The notes below the pieces were generated by a model, which saw only the letters and a list, made by a program, of their open reading frames with translations, searched no databases and had not been told where the DNA came from. From NCBI GenBank assembly GCA_963575745.1, contig CAUYUJ010004347.1, positions 195,847 to 215,846 on the forward strand: DNA of 20,000 bases, given 5' to 3'. Position 1 is the first letter of the stretch; each line of letters begins with the position of its first letter. The DNA is from Prorocentrum cordatum. Lineage: Eukaryota; Sar; Dinophyceae; Prorocentrales; Prorocentraceae. Below, in pieces: positions 1 to 8,160 of the stretch. A program made the position numbers and the translations under genes.

Positions 1-1636
1 AACAGCACCCCGAGGGGTTATCCCAGGTTTTGTTGGCCGCGCACTTGTAGTACATGTTGAACGTGAAGCCCTTGTCACGGTAGAACTGGTCCGTGTAGTC
101 GCCCATGCGGCGGTCGGCCTCCTGCGCCGCGGTGTTACCCTGGCATTCCTCCTTCCAGGCACGTTTGTGTCCCAGGTGGGCGTCTGCAATCCCCGAGGCT
201 TCCAGGACACCCCTCTTCAGCCTTCCCACATCCACCTCCGCCCCCTCGCCCAGCGCGTCGGGCCACTTCTGGGCTCCGTCCTGCGCCTCGGTGCCCCTCA
301 CCACGTCCTCCTTCTTCTCCAGGATGGCCCCCAGGCCGCCCAGCATGCGGGCGCGCATGGTCTCGAATCTGAGGACGCCATAGGCCCGCGCCATGCGCTC
401 CAGCGACTTCTTGGGTAGGCCGAGCCGCAGCAAGGGCTCGATGTCCGTTGCCTCATTCACGTTCTGGGCCTCGGTCAGCTGGGGCCCTTGGCCCTCCGCG
501 TCCACGTCGGGCTGAGGGTCGTGCTCCTCGTCACTGGGCGGTTCTTCCTCGAGGGGCGGGGGTGGCGCGCGGGGCGGCCCTGGCACCACCCCCGCCTCCC
601 TCGCCATTCGGCGGCCCGCCTCCATCGCCACTTCTTCCGTGGCTGGGGGGGCGCCTCTCGGGGTCGATGCCCACCCCCCCACGCCTTCCATTGACCTCCG
701 CAGGGCAAGCGAGCCTTCCTCTGAGAGCGCAAACCCCACCAGGACGTCCATGCCCTCCTTGATGTAGTCGAAGCTCGCACGGAACTTCGCCACCCGCTTG
801 GCGGCATGGTCAATGGAGCCTGGGCCCTTGTTCGCGCGCGCAGCGCGCGTCACGGCCTCGTGCTCGGAGATGCCCTCCGACGTCGCCACGCAGTTCGAGC
901 ACATGTACAGCTTGTACTGCCCCTCTTTGCCCATTCTCAGTTCGGGGTATTTCTCGTTGTCCTCCCTGGCCATCGCATAGCGGCGCATCTCCGCACAGCT
1001 GAGCTCGTCCACGTACTCCGCCGCCATGATCTTCCAGTCGCCCAGCGCCGTGCAGCTCCGACACCAGCCCAGGCGGCGCGGCGGTGCCCAATATGCGCCC
1101 ATGCAGTGGACGTAGCCCGCCTCAGCGTAGTTCTCCTCCGTCATCATCTCTACGTCTTCGAGCGCGGCTGGCGTGCCGTCGCTCGGCTGGGGGGCCTGGC
1201 CGTAGACGGCTTTGTTGCCGCGTCGGCGGCGGCGCTTGCCCCCACGGCCGCTGAGGGCGCCCGTGGTCGCAGCGCTCGGGGCCTCGCTGGCGGCCCCATC
1301 GTCCACGGCGCGCTCGCGATCTGCCGCGCTGCGCGCCCCACGGCCGCCACGGCCACCCACGGCATGCTCCCTCAGCTGAAGGTTGTGGAGCGCGAGGGTG
1401 AGCGCGTCCAGCCCGCGCCGCGGCTCTGCGGTGAAGTCGGCGTACGTGGCTGCCGCCGCCAGGGCGGCTGACGTCACTGGCACCGCCGCTGATGCAGGCA
1501 TCGCCGAGGCGCCATCGGAGGCGGCGGCGCTGGGGGCGGCCCCCGTGCCGCCGCCTCCATCGGCGTCCTCAGCGGGGGTCGCTGATCCCGCGTGCACCGT
1601 CGGTGCCGTCCGAAAGGTCGCCGCCTCGGGCACCAT
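1..1636 (-). CDS. Long partial protein with paired CxxC motifs, family unknown
   Basis: An uninterrupted minus-strand frame runs from an ATG at 1634-1636 to the left edge without a stop, giving 545 codons (codons occupy plus positions 2-1636). I checked every in-frame triplet. Residues 1-130 are Ala/Gly/Pro-rich and low-complexity. A basic cluster KRRRRRGNK (about 134-142) could be a nuclear localisation signal. A Cys-containing central part follows: HC at 177-178, CRSC at 192-195, C214 and CSNC at 246-249, a spacing that suggests a zinc-binding fold. An acidic, Pro-rich linker (around residues 310-400) leads to a mixed-charge helical C-terminal half, and the last visible residues again contain Cys (C537 region, PSGCC). 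An in-frame stop lies upstream at 1745-1747. Another in-frame ATG at 1783 lies beyond that stop and could only be used if an intron removed it. Charged, varied composition over 1.6 kb argues for real coding. No family is recognised; the C-terminus lies outside the window. Confidence 0.72.
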   Translation of the reverse strand, partial: MVPEAATFRTAPTVHAGSATPAEDADGGGGTGAAPSAAASDGASAMPASAAVPVTSAALAAAATYADFTAEPRRGLDALTLALHNLQLREHAVGGRGGRGARSAADRERAVDDGAASEAPSAATTGALSGRGGKRRRRRGNKAVYGQAPQPSDGTPAALEDVEMMTEENYAEAGYVHCMGAYWAPPRRLGWCRSCTALGDWKIMAAEYVDELSCAEMRRYAMAREDNEKYPELRMGKEGQYKLYMCSNCVATSEGISEHEAVTRAARANKGPGSIDHAAKRVAKFRASFDYIKEGMDVLVGFALSEEGSLALRRSMEGVGGWASTPRGAPPATEEVAMEAGRRMAREAGVVPGPPRAPPPPLEEEPPSDEEHDPQPDVDAEGQGPQLTEAQNVNEATDIEPLLRLGLPKKSLERMARAYGVLRFETMRARMLGGLGAILEKKEDVVRGTEAQDGAQKWPDALGEGAEVDVGRLKRGVLEASGIADAHLGHKRAWKEECQGNTAAQEADRRMGDYTDQFYRDKGFTFNMYYKCAANKTWDNPSGCC

Positions 1637-2452
1637 GTCGTACTCCTCGCCTTCGCTCTCCGACAAGCTTACCTGCTGAACAGGGCGCTGCGTTGGCCTT
1701 GCTTTGGAGGTTGGTGCCTCCCCCGCGGCGCACGTCTGCGCTGGTCACGGCGTCGGCGCAGGCTTCGAGAACTTGGGCGCCATCTCTTGGCCGGGTGGAT
1801 GGCGCGGGAGGTGCAGCTCGAGAGAATGTGCGAGGCAGGTGCTCACGAGCCAAACAGCTGACGGGGATGAGAGGGGAAGGGGGGAGGCTGTACACCGAAC
1901 CAAAATTGGGCGGCCAACTGCCAGGGCGGGACAAAGATGGCACAGGAAGACTATGGGCAGAAGCCAACGGTTCCAGGTGCGTGGGACCCGTTCATTATGC
2001 TGGCGGAAAACGGCCTGACCCCCGTTCGGGACCCTGGACGGGCAGGAGAGGGGGGAGGGGGGCGAGGAAACCACGTCGCGGGCGGGCGACAACGCGGACG
2101 GCGGGCCGCCGACGGCCCCAGGACCCGCGGGGAGGCCCCGATCTTCAACGCCTCTTGACGCCTCTTTAGCCAGCGGCCTGGGACAAGTGCCATTGGTTGC
2201 ATGAAGGCTCATCCCAGATGGGCTGCGGGACCACCCCATGCCAGAGATAACGGGCACCAAAGATGTGGCATGCCGAGACCACAACATGCACAAAGCGAGG
2301 AGGCAACACACCATGGCGTGCAGATCAAACATGACACTACAGTAGCGCGCTGTGTGCGCGACAAGGAGACTGAGCGAAACCTCGCACACTGCAGATGTGG
2401 GAATTTTTTATGACCACTCAGGGCTGCGGGAAAGGGAGAGGGGAGAGGAGGG
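1637..2452. other. No supported gene; upstream flank of the minus-strand CDS
   Basis: About 0.8 kb without a frame that reads like a protein. Several open frames overlap on both strands but have no coherent composition. A minus-strand sequence resembling a splice donor (CAG followed by GTAAGC, near 1670) lies just upstream of the CDS start at 1636, so part of this stretch could be 5' UTR or an intron. No promoter motif can be supported. Confidence 0.4.
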
Positions 2453-3077
2453 TCAGCACTCACACGCAAGTGGGGTGGGGTCACAGCTAGTCAAGACTGG
2501 ACGCTCGGGGCGGCCCCAAGCATCCAGTCTCGCTGCGTCCTCCGTCGCCAGAGCGACCTGCTCCGCAATTTGGCCCTGCAGGGCGTTGGCTACTGCCGAT
2601 CGCAGGGCTGCGCGGGCCGCGGGCCGTTCGGCTTCAGCCAATTCCCCTACGGCACGGCGCAGCCACGTCTCAGCCTCTGCGCCCCAGCGGCCGTTGACAT
2701 CTAGGACAAAGGGCGCCAGGCCCGAAAATGGGTACCTACGGTGCTTCACTTTCTCTCTGCGCTGCAGGGCTGCCTGGCGCGGCCGCCCCGTCTGAGCCAC
2801 TGCCACCTCGTCCACCAAGCTGATGTCGAGGCACACTCGACCATGGATGCCTCGATGGTAGACCACGTCCAATGCGGCCGCGCCTTGCTCCTCCGTGCAC
2901 CACTCTGGGATGACCTGCTCCAGCAGGGCATGATGGCCCACCCCGCGTAGCCAGAGCGCCACGGCGTCTCGAATGGCATTGTGGCGGCGCGTCTGGCCGC
3001 CTCCCCTGGGACAGTTGAGCGCATGAGCGCCCCAAGCGTCCACCGCGCGGCCGCGCGTGGACGTTTGGGGCATGCGC
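2453..3077 (-). pseudogene. C-terminal fragment of non-LTR retrotransposon protein
   Basis: The minus-strand frame carries the signature H-x3-C-P-R-G-G-G followed by R-R-H-N-x-I-R-D (Cys codon 3011-3013, His codon 2981-2983). This resembles the Cys/His region after the reverse transcriptase in LINE-type elements. About 40 residues later come two Asp-containing strands, L-D-V-V (Asp codon 2867-2869) and L-D-I-S (Asp codon 2825-2827), spaced as in PD-(D/E)xK restriction-like endonucleases of R2-like elements. The tail is Ala/Glu-rich and helical and ends at a stop at 2453. The reverse transcriptase itself is absent: upstream the frame enters a trinucleotide repeat read as poly-Val. It is therefore a 5'-truncated fragment, or an exon if the repeat is intronic. 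The retrotransposon assignment is fairly likely; the endonuclease assignment is inference. Confidence 0.6.
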
Positions 3078-3078
3078 T

Positions 3079-3112
<34 letters not shown>

Positions 3113-3113
3113 G

Positions 3114-3151
<38 letters not shown>

Positions 3152-3161
3152 GACTACTACG

Positions 3162-3203
<42 letters not shown>

Positions 3204-3216
3204 GCTATTACTGCTG

Positions 3217-3250
<34 letters not shown>

Positions 3251-3308
3251 AACGACTACTACTACTACGACTACGACTACTACTACTACTACTACTACTA
3301 CGACTACG

Positions 3309-3394
<86 letters not shown>
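3079..3394. repeat. Compound (TAC)n-(TGC)11 microsatellite
   Basis: About 280 bp of TAC/CTA trinucleotides, interrupted mainly by GAC and a few TGC/AAC variants, pass directly into eleven perfect CTG/TGC copies at 3361-3393. Decayed TAC-like triplets continue to about 3450. Every frame is open, which gives false poly-Val, poly-Ser, poly-Tyr and poly-Thr proteins. The left edge touches the retrotransposon fragment. Confidence 0.97.
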
Positions 3395-3396
<2 letters not shown>

Positions 3397-3837
3397 TGTC
3401 TACTGAGACTGATGATTCTACGGCTACAGCTACTACGACTACTATTTCTATTACAGACACGGTTGATTGTACGCATCGCAGTGTTTCGGTATCTTTGCGA
3501 TTGCGATTAGCATTGAGAATCTCAGTAGTATGATTGATGCGGACGTTCATGTTCACATGATGTTTATTATTGAATATGGTGCTGGTGCTGATGCTCAGAC
3601 TCGCACGCACACTGATACGACGGAAAGCCCGACAGAAGCAAGCGGGGACAAAGGTCGCTCGGGCGACTCCAGATTGGGACCAGCGAGGGCCAATGGGGGC
3701 CAACGGGGGCCATCGTCGCCTGGCCGATTCTAGATCCGGCAGTTCAGTTACCCGCTCGTAAGAAACGCGAAAGATGTTTAGGGATGGGGGTTTATGGGAT
3801 TTTACTGCGGAACTTACAGCTGATAACATGTTTAGCT
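3395..3837. other. No gene recognised
   Basis: Decayed trinucleotide repeat at first, then unassigned sequence. A short GGGCCAACGGGGGCC-type duplication lies at 3690-3712. The motif CGATTCTAGATCCGGCA (about 3723) recurs in altered form near 8336 and may be a piece of a dispersed repeat. No convincing coding frame was seen. Confidence 0.4.
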
Positions 3838-4040
3838 TGCCCTTCGCCCTGTCCTTCTCGCCCTGGTGGAAACCCTCCTCTCGCCCTCTGCTCTGCCCTC
3901 CCTTCCTCTTCCTTCAACTTTTTTTTCCTCCTCCTCCTTCTCCTCCGCCTCCTCCTCATCATCGCCCTCCCCCTGCCCTGTCCCCCCTCCTCATCCTCTT
4001 CCTGCCTCTTCTCCATGTGCACCTCCCCTTCCCCGTGGTC
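3838..4040. repeat. Pyrimidine-rich tract
   Basis: About 200 bp made almost wholly of C and T on the plus strand, with CTC, CCT and TTC runs and a T8 run near 3920. Leu/Ser/Pro-rich open frames here are composition artefacts. The tract could hold an intron acceptor, but no exon can be tied to it. Confidence 0.75.
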
Positions 4041-4121
4041 GGGGCAAGCAAATCGATTTGCCTCGGCGCCGTCGTCGCCTCGGCCAGCGCGAGCGCATTC
4101 ACCGACGGCTGGGTCACGAAG

Positions 4122-4232
4122 CCTTTGGGGCAACCCCGCGGGCTGTGCCTTTGGGGCAACCCCGCGGGCCGCTGGGGCTCGTCCGCCGGGACAACCCCGC
4201 GGGCCAGGCCGTTGGGGCAACACCGCAGGCCT
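4122..4232 (+). repeat. Short GGGGCAACCCCGCGGGC repeat, four copies
   Basis: The core GGGGCAACCCCGCGGGC occurs near 4127 and 4152, and in altered form near 4188 (GGGACAACCCCGCGGGC) and 4213 (GGGGCAACACCGCAGGC). Spacing is uneven (about 25-36 bp). Each core can form a small GGGG/CCCC hairpin. No function is evident. Confidence 0.75.
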
Positions 4233-4442
4233 CGAGGTAGGCGTGGCCGCGCTCAGGCGGGGGGCATCGCGACGTCCAGGCGTGCTGCGAGCTGTTCCGC
4301 CTCATCCCTGGAGCCTTCGCTTGTTCATTGAACTTCACGCCGGCGGCCCGCGCTCCACACATTGGCGCGAAGGCGGCCGCAGGATCAGCGTGTTCCGCAT
4401 GCGCGTGGCGCGGGGGAACATAACGTAGAGGTGCCGCCGCCG

Positions 4443-4752
4443 CTACTCGTCCGACATGCCCGTGCAGCCAGCGTCCTCGTCTTTGGCGCAGTCGATGGTG
4501 AAAGCCTTGCAAAGCGTCTGGCCCTGCGATGGCGTGGAGGTTATGCACGACGCGTGTGCCATGGTGAACCCCGAGCGGCGCACGACGTGCGGCCCCGAGC
4601 TCGGCCACGTGAAGTGTTGCTCGCTGGGCTTGAACGGGAGCAATCTCCTCGCCCGCGCCTCGGCCTCGCCGTCGTCGTCGGCGCTGTCGGCGCCCTGTCG
4701 CAGCAGTTCGGCGACCTTTGGTAGATCGGAGACTCCTTCCTTGAAGCCGCGC
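4443..4752 (-). CDS. Possible terminal exon, product unknown
   Basis: One minus-strand frame reads about 102 codons from an AG acceptor-like site (minus-strand context CTGTAG then GCGCGCGG, near 4752) to a TAG at 4443-4445. The peptide has varied composition with an acidic stretch (DSADDDGEAEARARR) followed by a Cys/Ser/Thr-rich tail (LCKAFTIDCAKDEDAGCTGMSDE region). It reads more like protein than the overlapping Arg/Pro-rich frames. No ATG opens it, so it would have to be a 3' exon. No upstream exon was found and the family is not recognised. Confidence 0.3.
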
Positions 4753-4816
4753 GCCTACAGCCGGATTCCCTGCGGCAGGTAGCGGGGGCGAGAGGGCTGG
4801 CCCGGCGCGCGCCCTT

Positions 4817-5255
4817 CGTATTCCAAGTGAGGCCCGAGGAGCCCAAAAGTGACGACCGGTACCGGGTTCGCATGACGTCGCGCGGATTGCAAATGCAAGC
4901 TGCGGGCCCCGCAGGGAGGGGGCTCCCATCCCCGCCTGAGACTTCTCACAAATGATTCACCGACGAGGCTCCCGCTCAAGACTTCTTCCATATTCAAGTC
5001 TCAGTCGTCCAAAGTGACGACAGTTACATGTTTCCGATGACGAGCTCGGACTGTCAACGTGAACTGCGGGCCCCATGGGGCGGTGACTCCCGCCTGACAC
5101 GTCCTCACAACTCACTTACAGACGAGGTTCCCGCTTGATGCGTCCTCCATATTCACTCCTGAGTGGGCTAAAAGTGACGACAATTGCAGATTCCGATGAC
5201 ACGCTCGGAGTAATAACATGATCTGCGCCCCATATGGAAGGGGGCTCCCGCATGA
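4817..5255 (+). repeat. Left block of ~160-bp tandem repeat
   Basis: Two full units and part of a third share the order AAAGTGACGAC, then TCCGATGAC, CTCGGA, TGCGGGCCCC, GGGGGCTCCCGCCTGA, ACTCACAGACGAGG and TCCTCCATATTC. The AAAGTGACGAC box recurs near 4846, 5011 and 5171, giving periods of 165 and 160 bp. Similarity stops within the third unit at about 5255, just after GGGGGCTCCCGC. The series resumes at 7611-7922 beyond the 76-bp satellite. Confidence 0.85.
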
Positions 5256-5345
5256 TTTTGCTTTACACGTATGTCACAGAAATTAGCTTGGCGAAGGACC
5301 CAACCATACGCAGTTGTGATTACAACAATTATGAATATCTTTTTC

Positions 5346-7510
5346 GGTGCTCCCAATGGGGCCACAAATGCAACTTGCGCCACTGGGGCGCATGCAACCT
5401 GCGCCACTGGGACCGTCGGTGGAGCTCCCTATGGGGCCACGAAGCGCTGCCCTGGGCGGGGGGGGCGCATGCAACCTGCGCCACTGGGATCTTCGGTGGG
5501 GCTCCCTATGGGGCCACGAACCGCTGTCATGGGCGGGGGGAACGCATGCAACCTGCGCCAGTGGGACCTTCGGTGGAGCTCCCTATGGGGCCACGCACCG
5601 CTGTCATGGGTGGGGGGGCGCATGCAACCTGCGCCAGTGAGACCTTCGGTGGAGCTCCCTATGGGGCCACGAACCGCTGTCATGGGTGGGGGGGCGCATG
5701 CAACCTGCGCCACTGGGACCTTCGGTGGGGCTCCTTGTGGGGCCACGAAGCGCTGTCCTGGGTGGGGGGGACGCATGCAACCTGCGCCCTTGGGACCTTC
5801 GGTGGAGCTCCGCATGGGGCCACGAAGCGCTGTCCTGGGCGGGGGGGACGCATGCAGCTGCGCCAATGGGATCTTCGGTGGAGCTCCCTACGGGGCCACG
5901 AAGCGCTGTCCTGGACGGGGGGGGCGCATGCAACCTGCGCCACTGGGACCTTCGGTGGAGCTCCCTATGCGGCCACGAAGCGCTGCCCTGAGTGGGGGGT
6001 GTGACGCATGCAACCTGCGCCACTGGGAATGCAACCTGCGCCACTGGGACCTTCGGTGGAGCTCCCTATGGGGCCACAAAGCGCTGTCTTGGGTGGGGGG
6101 GGCGCATGCAACCTGCGCCACTGGGACCTTCGGTGGAGTTCCCTATGGGGCCACGAAACGTTGTCCTGGGCGGGGGGGACGCATGCAACCTGCGCCACTG
6201 GGATCTTCGGTGGAGCTCCCTATGGGGCCGCGAAGCGCTGTCCTGGGATTGGGGGACGCATGCAACCTGCGCCACTGGGACCTTCGGTGGAGCTCCCTAT
6301 GGGGCCACGAAGCGCTGTCCTGGATGGAGGGGCGCATGCAACCTGCGTCACTAGTCACTGGGACCTTCGGTGGAGCTCCCAATGGGGCCACGAAGCGCTG
6401 TCCTGGGTGGGGGGGGGACGCATGCAACCTGCGCCACTGGGACCTTCGGTGGAGCTCCCAATGGGGCCACGAAGCGCTGTCCTGGGTGGGGGGGGACGCA
6501 TGCAACCTGCGCCACTGGGACCTTCGGTGGAGCTCCCTATGGGGCCACGAAACGCTGTCCTGGATGGGGGGACGCATGCACCTGCGCCACTGGGACCTTC
6601 GGTGGAGCTCCCTGGGGCCACGAAGCGCGGTCCTGGATGGGGGGGGCGCATGCAACCTGCGCCACTGGGACTTTCGGTGGAGCCCCCAGTGGGGCCACGA
6701 AACGCTGTCCTGGGGGGGACGCATGCAACCTGCGCCACTGGGACCTTCGGTGGAGCTCCCTATGGGGCCACGAAGCGCTGTCCTGGGGGGGGACGCATGC
6801 AACCTGCGCCAGTGGGACCTCCGGTGGAGCTCCCAATGGGGCCACGAAGCGCTGTCCAACCTGCGCCACTGGGACCTTCGGTGGAGCCCCATGTGGGGCC
6901 ACGAAGCGTTGTCCTGGGTTAGGGGGGCGCATGCAACCTGCGCCACTGGGATCTTCGGTGGAGCTCCCTATGGGGCCACGAAGCGCTGTCCTGGGCGGGG
7001 GGGACGCATGCAACCTGCGCCACTGGGACCTTAGGTGGAGCTCCCTATGGGGCCACGAAACGCTGTCCTGGATGGAGGGGCGCATGCAACCTGCGTCACT
7101 AGTCACTGAAACCTTCGGTGGAGCTCCCAATGAGGCCACGAAACGCTGTCCTGGGTGGGGGGGGGACGCATGCAACCTGCGCCACTGGGACCTTCGGTGG
7201 AGCTCCCAATGGGGCCACGAAGCGCTGTCGTGGGTGGGGGGGGACGCATGCAACCTGCGCCACTGGGACCTTCGGTGGAGCTCCCTATGGGGCCACGAAA
7301 CGCTGTCCTGGATGGGGGGACGCATGCACCTGCGCCACTGGGACCTTCGGTGGGGCTCCCTGTGGGGCCACGAAGCGCGGTCCTGGATGGGGGGCGCATG
7401 CAACCTGCGCCACTGGGACCTTCGGTGGAGCTCCCAATGGGGCCACGAAGCGCTGTCCTGGGTGGGAGGGACGCATGCAACCTGCGCCACTGGGACCTTC
7501 GTGATGGCAT
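5346..7510 (+). repeat. ~76-bp satellite array, about 28 units
   Basis: Tandem units each start at GCATGCAACCTGCGCCACTG, continue through CTTCGGTGGAGCTCC, ATGGGGCCACGAAGCG and CTGTCCTGGG, and end in a G-run of variable length. GCATGC starts were located at 5390, 5467, 5543, 5620, 5696, 5773, 5850, 5926, 6006, 6104, 6181, 6258, 6334, 6420, 6498, 6574, 6648, 6721, 6795, 6929, 7006, 7082, 7168, 7246, 7322, 7396 and 7473, with partial units near 5362, 6028 and 6854. Most spacings are 76 or 77 bp, and differences lie chiefly in the G-run. The monomer has no stop in any frame, so long false ORFs of up to 587 residues result. This is not a CRISPR array: there are no unique spacers. Confidence 0.97.
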
Positions 7511-7610
7511 GGAGGGGGAGGAGGGAGGGGGCAGCGGGAGGAGAAAGAGACGCGGGGCACTGTCTCTTCAAAACGAGGACCCAATACCACAGGATGGTTG
7601 GGAACAACTC
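7511..7610. other. Unique junction between satellite and ~160-bp repeat
   Basis: About 100 bp with no similarity to either repeat: first purine-rich (GGAGGGGGAGGAGGGAGG type), then mixed sequence. The corresponding left junction at about 5256-5345 is also unique and relatively AT-rich. No terminal repeat or clear target-site duplication is visible. Confidence 0.5.
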
Positions 7611-7922
7611 CCGTTCGAAACACCTCTATATTGATTCACGATTGTGGAGGCCCAAAGTGCAGACAATTACAAGATCCCGATGGCCCGTTCGAATTCGTAG
7701 CATGATCCGGGGGCCCCATGGAGAGGGGGTTCCCGCCTGAGACTTCCTCACAATTCACTCACAGACGAGGCTCCCGCTCTATACTTCCTCCGTATACAGG
7801 CCTGAGGAGGCCACAAGCGACGACAGTTACAGGATCCCGATGACCCGCTCGGATTGGTAACATGATTTGCGGGCTCCATGTGGAGGGGGCTCCCGCCTGA
7901 GACTTCCTCGCAATTCAGTCAG
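7611..7922 (+). repeat. Right block of ~160-bp tandem repeat
   Basis: One further full unit and one partial unit of the repeat seen at 4817-5255. CAAAGTGCAGACAATTAC near 7653 and CAAGCGACGACAGTTAC near 7814 are 160 bp apart. Both are followed by GATCCCGATG, the GGGGGCCCCATG-like box, the TCCCGCCTGAGACTTCCTC box and, in the first, ACTCACAGACGAGG. The block runs directly into the simple repeats at 7923. Confidence 0.85.
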
Positions 7923-8160
7923 TGGTAGTTATGAGTGAGTGAATGAGCCATTCAGCAGAAGTGAATGAGTGAGTGGGATAGTGAGTGAGTAAGTAATGAG
8001 TGGGTGAGAGTGATCGCGGGATTGTGAGCGGATAAGTGGTGATGATGTGGTGGTGGTGGTGGTGGTGGTGGTGGTGGTGGTGGTGGTGGTGGTGATGATG
8101 ATGATGAAGATGATGTGAGTGTGTGAGTGTGTGAGTGAGTGGTGAGGAAGAGAGGATAGA
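7923..8160 (+). repeat. GTGA/GGT/GAT microsatellite cluster
   Basis: Degenerate GAGTGAGT-type repeats (7923-8040) lead to about 16 near-perfect GTG/GGT copies (8047-8093), a short GATGAT run (to about 8115) and more TGTGAGTG-type repeat. Pro/His/Ser-rich open frames on the minus strand here are artefacts. Confidence 0.93.

Noticed and set aside
3078-3829. Upstream half of a 458-residue minus-strand frame with a poly-Val run
   Set aside because: The Val run is the TAC microsatellite read on the other strand; only the part at 2453-3077 looks like protein.
5271-7034. 587-residue open frame
   Set aside because: It is the translation of the 76-bp satellite; all frames are open and the peptide only repeats the monomer.
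5346-7510. CRISPR-like array
   Set aside because: The units are contiguous with no unique spacers, and the context is eukaryotic.
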